A stretch of 64,000 nt of DNA from Stygiobacter sp. RIFOXYC2_FULL_38_25 (GTDB lineage: Bacteria; Bacteroidota; Ignavibacteria; Ignavibacteriales; Melioribacteraceae), in contig MHAZ01000017.1 in the NCBI GenBank assembly GCA_001803165.1, positions 248,001 through 312,000 on the forward strand. Reading direction: 5' to 3'. Made by a program: the position numbers and the translations under genes. The notes below the pieces were generated by a model, which saw only the letters and a program-made list of their open reading frames with translations, had not been told where the DNA came from and did no database searches. Positions 44,428 to 52,206 of the stretch are shown piece after piece (the first letter of the stretch is position 1; the number at the start of each line of letters is the position of its first letter).

Positions 44428-45089
44428 AAGAAAGACTTATGAAACTTAGCACACCATGGAAACTAGCAATTCTTGCCGGACTACTTGGCTTTATCGCGTT
44501 ACTAATCGGCAATCCGTCTAATAGAAATGTTATTGATGTAAACGCAAAAGAGATGGCTTTAGCTACTGTAAAAAATCATGATAGAATTGATGCGATGACA
44601 CTTGCAGATTGGCTGATAAAAGAAAATGCGGATTACACTCTTGTGGATTTGAGATCAGAAAAAGAATTCGGCGAGTATAACATTCCTACTTCTGTAAGCA
44701 TACCAATCGAAAGTATTCTTAATTCCGATTTGATGCGTAACCAAAAAATACTGTTATATGGAAACGATGATGTGGCTTCTGCGCAAGCATGGTTTATCTT
44801 AAAAAGCTCTAACTACAAAGCAGTTTACATTTTAAAAGGTGGACTGAATGCATGGAAGAATGAAATCCTTTTTCCAAAACTTGATGCTTCTGCAACGGCA
44901 GAACAAACCACAGCTTTCGAAAAAGTAAAACAAGTTTCACTTCACTTTGGTGGAACGCCGCAAATAATTTCCGGAGGCACTGCAACAACTGTTGCTGCGC
45001 AAACAACTGTAGCTCCAACAATGCCAAAATTAACAGCTCCGGCTGGTAAAGTTGGCGGTGGCGCAAAGAAAAAGAAAGAAGGATGTTGA
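44424..45089 (+). CDS. Membrane-anchored rhodanese-fold protein without active-site Cys, with C-terminal lone Cys tail
   Basis: The 221-residue protein has one N-terminal membrane helix (about 11-29), a rhodanese domain (about 48-155; TLVDLRSEKEFGEYNIPTSV is the first motif) and a flexible tail rich in Thr, Ala, Pro, Gly and Lys. The active loop is LLYGNDDVASAQ, so the cysteine of rhodaneses is missing. The only cysteine in the protein is the last residue, in KKKKEGC. It overlaps the transporter gene. The lone cysteine on a mobile tail suggests a sulfur-carrying arm; this is inference. Confidence 0.85.
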   Translation: MKERLMKLSTPWKLAILAGLLGFIALLIGNPSNRNVIDVNAKEMALATVKNHDRIDAMTLADWLIKENADYTLVDLRSEKEFGEYNIPTSVSIPIESILNSDLMRNQKILLYGNDDVASAQAWFILKSSNYKAVYILKGGLNAWKNEILFPKLDASATAEQTTAFEKVKQVSLHFGGTPQIISGGTATTVAAQTTVAPTMPKLTAPAGKVGGGAKKKKEGC

Positions 45090-45153
45090 TACGTAATAAA
45101 TAGAATAGATTCTGTTTCAAGTAACGCACATTCAAATACTAAATGGAGTTGAA

Positions 45154-46629
45154 ATGAAGTTGTTAAAAAGTATCTCTCTTATCGCAATAGTTGCATCAAC
45201 GCTATTCGCTCAATCGGGAACAAGGCTGGTTGGTTTCGACGCAAAATCTTTGGGAAGAGGCGGAACATCAATCGGCGTGTTCGATTCACCTGAACTTATG
45301 ATGAGCAATCCCGCCGGATTGTCTTTCGTAAATCAATCAATGCTGAATGTAGATGTCTCTGCAATGTTTCCTGCTTTACATTTTCAGAACAAATTAAACA
45401 ATGTTGATGGAGACAATAATGTGTTTCCGCTTCCATCCGCATCTTATGTTCGCAGCTGCGATTGCAGTGATTTCACCTGGGGCGTTGGTTTCTTTACCGC
45501 CGGTGGAATGGGCGCAGATTATAAACTCAACCACGCTCTTTACGGAACAACAAAACAAGAGTATCATTCTAAATTAGCTTCTATGCAAGGCGGGCTGAGC
45601 GCGGCTTACAAGTTCAGCGAGCATTTTTCTGTTGGCGCAAGCTTGCACATGGTTTACAGCATGCTGGAATTCTCTATGCCGTTTTCCTTGAACCCACTTG
45701 CAATGCAAGGTGTAGCAATGCCGGGTATGACATTCGGACAAATGTTTGCGGCACCAAATTCCATGGGCGGATTCGGTTATGATGAAGTTACTGCTGCCGC
45801 TAAGATGACAGACCTTACCGCAATTGGCTTTAACGGAAAAATTGGTTTGGCTTACAAAGTTGATAACAAACTTTCTTTTGGTCTAAGCTATACTTTACCA
45901 ACCTCGTTAACATACACCGGCGGAAAAGCTACAATGGACATGACCGCGCAGCTTAATGATGCGTTTGGCAAAGCAGTTATGGGATGGATGATGCAAAATC
46001 CGGGAAAGACTCAGCAACAAGCTCAAGACGCAATTATGACTCAATTTGCTCAACTTGGAATTGATATGAGCAAAGGTGTTGTTGCTAATTATGATTTAGA
46101 TGTTGATTTAACTTTTCCATCATCAATAGGATTTGGTGTTTCTTACAGAGCGACAGATTGTTTATTGCTAGCTGCCGATGTTGAATATTTAATGTGGGAA
46201 AATGCATTTGATAAAATGACTTTGAAGTTAAAAAACGGAAACAATTCGAACATCAATAAAATGATGGGAAACGCCGGAACATTTAATATTGAATTTCCAA
46301 TGAATTGGGAAAACTCTTTGATGTTGAAAATCGGTGGTGAGTATTTGGCAACCAAAGAATTGACTTTGCGTCTTGGCTACGCTTACAATTCAAATCCGGT
46401 ACCGGAAGCAACAATATTCCCAATCTTTCCGGCTATTGTAGAAAATCATATCATGGCTGGACTTAGCTATAAAGTTTCTACGCCTTTAACAATCAATGCG
46501 GCGTTCGAAATGGCATTGAATAACTCACTTAAGGCAAGCAACCCGAGCTTAATTGCTAATGAATATGATGGAAGTACAAGCGAGCTTTCAACAACGTTGA
46601 TTCATATTTCGTGCAGTTACGCTTTCTAG
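45154..46629 (+). CDS. OmpP1/FadL-family outer-membrane protein
   Basis: The 491-residue protein has a signal peptide ending TLFAQ, the FadL-type N-terminal plug (LGRGGTSIGVFDSPELMMSN then PAGLSF) and a beta-barrel pattern ending in aromatic FxYAF-like SYAF. FadL proteins pass hydrophobic molecules across the outer membrane. As last gene of the sulfur-type locus it might admit its substrate, for example elemental sulfur or polysulfide; this is inference from position only. Its middle part is unusually rich in methionine. Confidence 0.88.
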   Translation: MKLLKSISLIAIVASTLFAQSGTRLVGFDAKSLGRGGTSIGVFDSPELMMSNPAGLSFVNQSMLNVDVSAMFPALHFQNKLNNVDGDNNVFPLPSASYVRSCDCSDFTWGVGFFTAGGMGADYKLNHALYGTTKQEYHSKLASMQGGLSAAYKFSEHFSVGASLHMVYSMLEFSMPFSLNPLAMQGVAMPGMTFGQMFAAPNSMGGFGYDEVTAAAKMTDLTAIGFNGKIGLAYKVDNKLSFGLSYTLPTSLTYTGGKATMDMTAQLNDAFGKAVMGWMMQNPGKTQQQAQDAIMTQFAQLGIDMSKGVVANYDLDVDLTFPSSIGFGVSYRATDCLLLAADVEYLMWENAFDKMTLKLKNGNNSNINKMMGNAGTFNIEFPMNWENSLMLKIGGEYLATKELTLRLGYAYNSNPVPEATIFPIFPAIVENHIMAGLSYKVSTPLTINAAFEMALNNSLKASNPSLIANEYDGSTSELSTTLIHISCSYAF

Positions 46630-46632
46630 AGA

Positions 46633-46722
46633 CAGATTATGAATAAGAGCATGAGCAAGAAAAACAAACTAACTTGCTCGTGCTCTTAACCTTATTCTTT
46701 AGTTAATCTTGCTCTGATCTTC
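46633..46722. repeat. Dispersed repeat, GAGCAAGAG family, copy 2, with hairpin
   Basis: AAGAGCATGAGCAAG (46645-46659) pairs with CTTGCTCGTGCTCTT (46673-46687), a 15-base stem with one mismatch; GATCTTC and TTAATCTTGCTC units follow. Same family as 31983 and 52110. It follows the FadL-type gene and may aid transcript ending. Confidence 0.7.
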
Positions 46723-46823
46723 TTTAACCGCTAATCACCAATGCTTGTCTAATGGATTCTTTGTAGCGTCTTGGATTATAACTTTATGACGGAAGTAGAG
46801 GATTAAATACCTCGTCGAATTTT

Positions 46824-46863
46824 AAAAAGCCCTTCCCTTTGGGAAGGGTAGGGATGGGCTTTT
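46824..46863. terminator. Intrinsic terminator between convergent genes
   Basis: AAAAAGCCC and GGGCTTTT enclose an inner hairpin CCCTTCCCTTTGGGAAGGG. It separates the FadL-type gene and the THEP1-like gene and could serve both strands. Confidence 0.7.
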
Positions 46864-47329
46864 ATTCTTTCAGTTCAAAAATTTCGTAATCGTTTTGCAA
46901 ACCATAATGCTCAATAAACTTTTCCAGAATAGAATCCCGGACAACACACAAAATCTTAGAGTGGATATTTTCTCTTTCGGAAAGCAATTTGGAAATAACC
47001 GGTTCAAGTCCTTTCCCTTGTAATTCAAGGGGACCAATTTCATCAACTATAATCCAATCAAGATTTTTCGCAGCGTAATCACTAAGGATTTTTTGCGACC
47101 AAGCGAAAGTTTGATTGCTGAAATTGTATTTGCCGATTGATGTAACATTTTCAGTTTCAGAAGTCTCCAGCGGCTTTAGTGTTCTGGAGCCGATATGATA
47201 AACGAAACGCTTATCATCAATAACCGGCTGGAAAATCCCGTCAATGTTTTTCTGTGAAGTTGCCCAGCGCATTAAGCGCGTTGTTTTTCCGGTTTTAATT
47301 TTGCCGGTAACGATTTTAATCTTGTTCAT
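46862..47329 (-). CDS. THEP1-like nucleoside-triphosphatase
   Basis: The 155-residue P-loop protein has Walker A GKIKTGKTT (9-17) and the THEP1-type Walker B IIVDEIGPLELQGKGLEP. Family members hydrolyse NTPs in vitro; the role in cells is unclear, though they are sometimes encoded with cofactor or transport genes. Its start overlaps the end of the upstream membrane protein gene by 14 bases, so the two are cotranslated and probably act together. Confidence 0.86.
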   Translation of the reverse strand: MNKIKIVTGKIKTGKTTRLMRWATSQKNIDGIFQPVIDDKRFVYHIGSRTLKPLETSETENVTSIGKYNFSNQTFAWSQKILSDYAAKNLDWIIVDEIGPLELQGKGLEPVISKLLSERENIHSKILCVVRDSILEKFIEHYGLQNDYEIFELKE

Positions 47330-48377
47330 TTGTAAGGTCTATTATTAAAAGCAATGCAAGTGAGTTAGAAAGAAATCTATAGACACGTTTAACACCAGCA
47401 TGTTCAGCAGATTGATTCCAACAGTAGTTAACAACTTTTTTGAATGCCGGGAATTGCGCTGTTATCTTATTCACCTCCGAAGCGTGTTCAAATTTTCTCT
47501 TTTCAATAAACTTCTTGAAATGCTTAAGAATAAAAGGAGAAATGATTTTGAACCAAATTAATGTTATCGCTATGGAACGGATAATCATAATGAAAATGTT
47601 TGTTGAAGTTGATTTACCAAGCTGGGGAAAGATGTAAGAAAGTATAACAAGTATTAACGAGAATGTTAAAATTATTATTCCAGATTTTCTTTGCCACCAT
47701 CTTCTTTTCTTCGAATGCTTACGTGGTTCAAAAATCGGATTGTCCGGTGAATTTTTCAAAACATTTATATCGAATGAAGCGGTTTTGCGTTCTAACCACT
47801 TATCAATTCTGTTTGCTTTTATTCCAACATACAATCCGCCTATAACATGTATTGCCGCGTAAACGGAAACAATAATCAGCGAAGCGCTTGGCGTGTGTAG
47901 ATGATTGAGAAGAGGCAGTTGAGCGAGAATAAACTTCACGAACGAATCTATTGATTCCCAAAATGCGTTACCGAACATGAATGTGATAATGAAAAGTTTT
48001 TGGAACGCACTAAAAGACAAAGTTATCATTCCTAATAGAATTGCCGAGAATCTGTAAGAAGGAATAAACCGGAAAAATAGATAACCCAAACCACCTTGCA
48101 GCGACACGGCAAAATAAGAGTTGAGCGGAATGAATGGTGTAACTACTGCTTTAATAAGAATTACAACCAAAGTTGATTTAAGAATTTGCGATGGAGATTC
48201 TGCGTAGCGTGCGATCAGTGAAATAAAAAATACCGCCGCGCCGCCAATCAGTAATCCGGTGAGAGGAACTTTGAGAATGTGTAATATTCCTCCGAGAGCG
48301 GCTTCGCTAAATCCCCAAAGGGCGGTAAGCCGTTGTACATCTAATTTCAGAGAAGTCCCCCGATGTATTTCATTCAC
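47316..48377 (-). CDS. Polytopic membrane protein, partner of THEP1-like NTPase
   Basis: The 353-residue protein has about eight hydrophobic helices; the first half (LILKVPLTG-like to FGNAFWES, about 20-160) has the compact six-helix look of ECF-type vitamin or metal uptake S components, and two more helices lie near 245-290. I take the GTG at 48377, since it follows the preceding stop at once; a frame from 48413 would overlap. The name and substrate are not recognised. Coupling to an NTPase suggests energised transport, which is speculative because THEP1 is not an ABC ATPase. Confidence 0.65.
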   Translation of the reverse strand: MNEIHRGTSLKLDVQRLTALWGFSEAALGGILHILKVPLTGLLIGGAAVFFISLIARYAESPSQILKSTLVVILIKAVVTPFIPLNSYFAVSLQGGLGYLFFRFIPSYRFSAILLGMITLSFSAFQKLFIITFMFGNAFWESIDSFVKFILAQLPLLNHLHTPSASLIIVSVYAAIHVIGGLYVGIKANRIDKWLERKTASFDINVLKNSPDNPIFEPRKHSKKRRWWQRKSGIIILTFSLILVILSYIFPQLGKSTSTNIFIMIIRSIAITLIWFKIISPFILKHFKKFIEKRKFEHASEVNKITAQFPAFKKVVNYCWNQSAEHAGVKRVYRFLSNSLALLLIIDLTNEQD

Positions 48378-48378
48378 A

Positions 48379-48702
48379 CTATTTGCCTTTCTTCTGGTCG
48401 AGTATATCGTCAATCCAGCTCATCACAGCCATTGCATTTGGAAAGCCGAGCGTTGGAATAGCAAGCAACGCAATTTGGCGAATTTCATTTTTCTTCAAAC
48501 CAAGTTTCAAGCTTTTCCTAACTTGAGCGTGGGTCGCGCCTTCGGAACGGGCGCCGGCGGAAAGAGCAAGTTTTACCAGTGCACGTTCTCTTTCATTTAA
48601 CGAACCTTCTTTGTGAATTGCATCGCCGAGCTGTTCATAAGCTGTTGCAATTTCGGGATACTCTTTTAGAAATCTTTCAAAACGTTTTGGAAGGTTTGCC
48701 AT
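48379..48702 (-). CDS. Carboxymuconolactone decarboxylase family protein
   Basis: The 107-residue helical protein fits the CMD/AhpD family (KLALSAGARSEGATHAQVRKSL, with the GAT-H motif around residues 55-60). The CxxC redox pair of AhpD is not present; A and T-rich EGATHAQ stands there, so it is closer to the decarboxylase-like branch. ATG 48702 matches the family start; further upstream in-frame sequence is not conserved in type. It leads a three-gene minus-strand unit. The reaction is unknown. Confidence 0.85.
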   Translation of the reverse strand: MANLPKRFERFLKEYPEIATAYEQLGDAIHKEGSLNERERALVKLALSAGARSEGATHAQVRKSLKLGLKKNEIRQIALLAIPTLGFPNAMAVMSWIDDILDQKKGK

Positions 48703-48866
48703 TTGAACCTCTGTTTTCTTATCGCAAATTAATTCATTCCTAATCTTGCTGCAATAAATACTGATACAACTTTCTCTAAACCGAAATGGGAAATACAAGG
48801 ATAGGAGAATATTAACATGATAATAGTTTTAATGAGCAATAAAATTCACCCGATTGTGAATTGTTT

Positions 48867-49148
48867 TATACCGTCCCCAAAGGGACTTAACAAATATTGT
48901 GCTCATTATTCTATAAAGATGTCGCTCCCAACGGAGCTAAAAATTCCGTAGAGATAGAATATCTATAAATAAAGAATACCAAATAAACCAAAGTCCCTTT
49001 AGGTGGATGTCGCATAATTAATGAATCAAAAATATATCTGTGTAAACCTGTGCTGAGTGTACCGAAGCATCTGTTAAATCCGCGTCATCCGCGTGCTATT
49101 TCTGTCGAAATAATTAATTATGCGACATCCTCAGTTAGGGACGTTATA
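48867..49148. repeat. Palindrome-ended repeat element, split by a second element
   Basis: The gene-free stretch 48703-49234 is mostly this element. Left end TATACCGTCCCCAAAGGGAC and right end (read on minus, after removing the insert) TATAACGTCCCTAAAGGGAC are inverted copies. A further hairpin GCTCC-CAAC-GGAGC lies at about 48930-48942. The element at 49004-49134 is inserted in its right end. The remaining 48703-48866 and 49149-49234 hold only A+T-rich spacer and the galE ribosome site. Confidence 0.8.
49004..49134. mobile_element. 131-base MITE-like insertion with 18-base inverted ends and TTAGG target duplication
   Basis: GGATGTCGCATAATTAAT (49005-49022) and its exact reverse complement (49113-49130) lie at the ends. 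TTAGG occurs directly before (48999-49003) and after (49135-49139). Deleting the element with one TTAGG restores the perfect palindrome GTCCCTTTAGGGAC of the host repeat. The inside carries TCTGTGTAAACCTGTG and AAATCCGCGTCATCCGCG and no ORF. Confidence 0.85.
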
Positions 49149-49234
49149 CAATGCGGAAATGCGTTTTTCTTTCTACGTCCAAACTGAATATATTTGAAAA
49201 GAGGAAACGCAGTATTTCACTAAAAGGAGTAGTC

Positions 49235-50209
49235 TTGAAGATTCTTGTCACCGGCGGGGCTGGATACATAGGTTCTCATTTCGCAAAGTTTTTAATAAAG
49301 AATAATCATGAAGTTTGCGTGCTTGATAACTTGAGCCGCGGACATAAACAAGCCGTTGATGCAAACGCAAAATTTGAACAAGCGGATTTACTTAATCCGG
49401 AAAGCTTGCATCTCGCAATAAAATCATTTCAGCCGGAAGCGGTTGTTCACTTTGCTGCACTGGCTTATGTGGGCGAATCAGTTGAAAAACCGGAAATGTA
49501 TTATCTCAATAATGTTGTTGGCAGTTATAATCTAATTCGCGCTTGTGTAGAAAACGGAGTTAAGAATTTTGTGTTCTCTTCAACTTGTTCAATCTATGGT
49601 AATCCTTTTAAAGTTCCTATTTCGGAAGAACAAGTTTCAAATCCGATAAATCCTTACGCTAACACAAAGCTAATTATTGAAACACTACTACATGATTTTG
49701 AAACTGCTCACGGAATGAAAAGCGTTTGCCTTCGTTACTTTAATGCTGCTGGCGCTGATCCATGCGGTGAAATTGGTGAAAGCCACGAACCGGAACCTCA
49801 CTTAATTCCTTTGGTGATTTACACCGCTCAGAAGAAGCGGGAAAAGATTTTAGTCTTCGGAAATGATTATGATACAGCAGACGGAACTTGCATTCGCGAT
49901 TACATTCACGTAAATGATTTGGCGGATGCTCACTTGCGTGCTCTAAATTATTTGGCTGATGGCGGTGAATCAACAATAATTAATCTTGGAACCGGAGATG
50001 GAAATTCTGTTTTGGAGATAATTGAAAAGACGAAGCAAATTACCGGCAAAGATATTCCGGTTGAAATTGTTGGGCGCCGTGCAGGCGATCCGGCAATTCT
50101 TGTTGCCGTTAATAAGAAAGCTAAAAGTGTTTTAGGCTGGAATCCCCAATCTGGCATTGATGAAATAATTAAAACAGCGTGGGCATGGCATCAAAACCCG
50201 AAGTATTAG
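49235..50209 (+). CDS. galE: UDP-glucose 4-epimerase
   Basis: The 324-residue SDR enzyme interconverts UDP-glucose and UDP-galactose. The NAD motif GGAGYIGSH is at the start, the catalytic STCSIYG and YANTK follow, and the substrate region RYFNAAGADP is typical. The start is TTG 49235, at good distance from AAAAGGAG; it gives the usual MKILVTGG beginning. It heads a nucleotide-sugar unit with the next two genes. Confidence 0.95.
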   Translation: MKILVTGGAGYIGSHFAKFLIKNNHEVCVLDNLSRGHKQAVDANAKFEQADLLNPESLHLAIKSFQPEAVVHFAALAYVGESVEKPEMYYLNNVVGSYNLIRACVENGVKNFVFSSTCSIYGNPFKVPISEEQVSNPINPYANTKLIIETLLHDFETAHGMKSVCLRYFNAAGADPCGEIGESHEPEPHLIPLVIYTAQKKREKILVFGNDYDTADGTCIRDYIHVNDLADAHLRALNYLADGGESTIINLGTGDGNSVLEIIEKTKQITGKDIPVEIVGRRAGDPAILVAVNKKAKSVLGWNPQSGIDEIIKTAWAWHQNPKY

Positions 50210-50217
50210 GAGTGTAA

Positions 50218-50781
50218 ATGAATTTTGAAAAAGTATTTATAGATGGCTTATTAGTTGTTCAACCAGATGTCTTCCTCGATGAGCGCGGCTATTTCTTTGA
50301 ATCATTCAATAAAGAAAAATATGTTGATGGAGGAATCAATTTTTCGTTTGTCCAGGATAATATCAGCAAATCAAAAAAAGGAACGGTACGCGGATTGCAT
50401 TACCAAGTCGGTGAATCCGCTCAAGGAAAACTTTGCAGCGTTATTGTTGGTAAAGTGTTGGACATTGCTGTTGATATTCGCTTCGGCTCGCCAACGTTCG
50501 GCAAATATTATTCATTGGAATTGAATGAAGAAAAGAAAAACCAACTCTGGATTCCTCCCGGATTTGCTCATGGATTTTCCGTTTTAAGTGATGATGCAAT
50601 TTTTAGTTATAAGTGCACTAATATTTATAATAAGCAAGCAGAGCGTTCAATTCTTTACAATGATGAAATGCTGAAGATAGATTGGAAGGTTGAAATGCCA
50701 ATCGTCTCACCAAAAGATTTACTTGCGAAAAAGTTTTCTGAAATCGAGAAAGATTTTATTTATCAAACCGAAAGAGGGTAA
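50218..50781 (+). CDS. rfbC: dTDP-4-dehydrorhamnose 3,5-epimerase family protein
   Basis: The 187-residue cupin enzyme has DERGYFFESF, the motif RGLHYQ with its catalytic histidine, VDIRFGSPTFG, and WIPPGFAHGFSV. The product with RmlD (a candidate lies at 54288) is dTDP-L-rhamnose or a related sugar for surface polysaccharide. RmlA and RmlB are not in the window. Confidence 0.92.
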   Translation: MNFEKVFIDGLLVVQPDVFLDERGYFFESFNKEKYVDGGINFSFVQDNISKSKKGTVRGLHYQVGESAQGKLCSVIVGKVLDIAVDIRFGSPTFGKYYSLELNEEKKNQLWIPPGFAHGFSVLSDDAIFSYKCTNIYNKQAERSILYNDEMLKIDWKVEMPIVSPKDLLAKKFSEIEKDFIYQTERG

Positions 50782-50782
50782 A

Positions 50783-52108
50783 ATGAAATTAGCAGTTATT
50801 GGAACCGGATATGTAGGATTAGTAAGCGGAACGTGTTTTGCGGAAATGGGAAATCATGTTGTTTGTGTTGATAACGACCAAGACAAACTGAAAAAACTAA
50901 ATGCCGGTGAAGTGCCTATTTATGAGCCCGGGTTAGATATTTTATTCCACAGAAATGTTGAAAAGAAAAGATTGGTTTTTACTGATGATCTGAAATCGGC
51001 TGTAAATGAAAATGATGTAATATTTCTATGTCTTCCAACACCGCAAGGAGAAGACGGCTCTGCTGATTTGAAATATGTTTTTGCTGTTGCTGAATCAATT
51101 GGGAAAATTCTTCAAAAAGCCGGTGATAAAAATTTTAAGGTGATCGTAAATAAAAGTACTGTTCCGGTAGGAACAAGCCGCTCGGTTACAGATATTCTTA
51201 AGAAATATGGCATTGTAAAATTTGATGTTGTTTCCAATCCGGAATTCCTTCGCGAAGGTTTTGCTGTTGATGATTTTATGAAACCGGATAGAGTAGTTGT
51301 TGGCGCAAGAAACGAAAAGTCATTCGAGATGATGCGCGCGTTGTATGAGCCGTTTGTTCGTCAAGGGAATCCAATTTATGAAATGGAACCGGAGAGTTCG
51401 GAAATAACTAAGTATGCCGCTAATTCTTACTTAGCTATGCGAATTACTTACATGAACGAACTTGCAAATTTCTGTGAGAAAGTTGGTGCTAATGTTGACA
51501 TGGTTCGTAAAGGAATGGGAGCCGATACAAGAATTGGCAAACGATTTCTTTTCCCGGGTATTGGTTACGGCGGTTCATGTTTTCCTAAAGATGTGAATGC
51601 GTTAATTAAAACGGCTGATGATTATGAATCGCCGATGAGAATTTTGAAAGCGGTTGATGATGTAAATAAAGCTCAGAAGTTAATACTTGTTAAAAAGGTA
51701 TTGCAGCAGTTTGACATGGATATTAAAGGAAAGAAATTTGCGGTTTGGGGATTGGCATTCAAACCTAACACAGATGATATGCGGGAAGCTCCTTCAATTT
51801 ACATCATTCGTGAGTTAGTTCGGTTAGGCGCAAAAGTAGTTGCATACGATCCGGCAGCAATTGAGAATGCAAAGTTTTATCTGAAGGATACTTTAGAGTA
51901 CAGTCAAGATCAGTATGGAATGTTAAAAGATGCTGATGCTTTGTTAATGCTTACTGAATGGAATGAATTTAGAAATCCCGATTTTGAAAAAATAAGCTAT
52001 CTCTTAAAAAATAAAATCATCTTTGATGGTAGAAATATATTTGAAGTGAAAAAGATGGAAGAGTTGGGCTACGTTTATCATAGCATTGGTCGCAAAACAA
52101 TTTCATAG
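50783..52108 (+). CDS. ugd: UDP-glucose 6-dehydrogenase
   Basis: The 441-residue NAD enzyme makes UDP-glucuronate. GTGYVGLVSG is the nucleotide loop near residue 8, the catalytic cysteine lies in YGGSCFPKD, and the C-terminal domain has GLAFKPNTDDMREAPS. ATG 50783 gives the standard MKLAVIGTGYVG start, one base after the rfbC stop. It probably feeds capsule or exopolysaccharide synthesis. Confidence 0.95.
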   Translation: MKLAVIGTGYVGLVSGTCFAEMGNHVVCVDNDQDKLKKLNAGEVPIYEPGLDILFHRNVEKKRLVFTDDLKSAVNENDVIFLCLPTPQGEDGSADLKYVFAVAESIGKILQKAGDKNFKVIVNKSTVPVGTSRSVTDILKKYGIVKFDVVSNPEFLREGFAVDDFMKPDRVVVGARNEKSFEMMRALYEPFVRQGNPIYEMEPESSEITKYAANSYLAMRITYMNELANFCEKVGANVDMVRKGMGADTRIGKRFLFPGIGYGGSCFPKDVNALIKTADDYESPMRILKAVDDVNKAQKLILVKKVLQQFDMDIKGKKFAVWGLAFKPNTDDMREAPSIYIIRELVRLGAKVVAYDPAAIENAKFYLKDTLEYSQDQYGMLKDADALLMLTEWNEFRNPDFEKISYLLKNKIIFDGRNIFEVKKMEELGYVYHSIGRKTIS

Positions 52109-52109
52109 T

Positions 52110-52206
52110 GTCTTTACTCTTCTTGCTCATGCTCTTAATCGTGATCTTGATCTTCTTCTAAAACATTAAAACCGATCAGGATTAAGAGCAAGAGTAAGAT
52201 CAAGAT
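52110..52206. repeat. Dispersed repeat, GAGCAAGAG family, copy 3, inverted arms
   Basis: CTTTACTCTTCTTGCTCATG in the left arm and GATTAAGAGCAAGAGTAAGA in the right arm are roughly complementary around TTCTAAAACATTAAAACC. It lies between the convergent ugd and bshA genes and may serve as their terminator. Confidence 0.7.

Noticed and set aside
49004..49134. Inner element as a small RNA gene or attenuator
   Set aside because: Perfect terminal inverted repeats with a flanking 5-base duplication and a restorable host palindrome point to insertion, not a conserved RNA.
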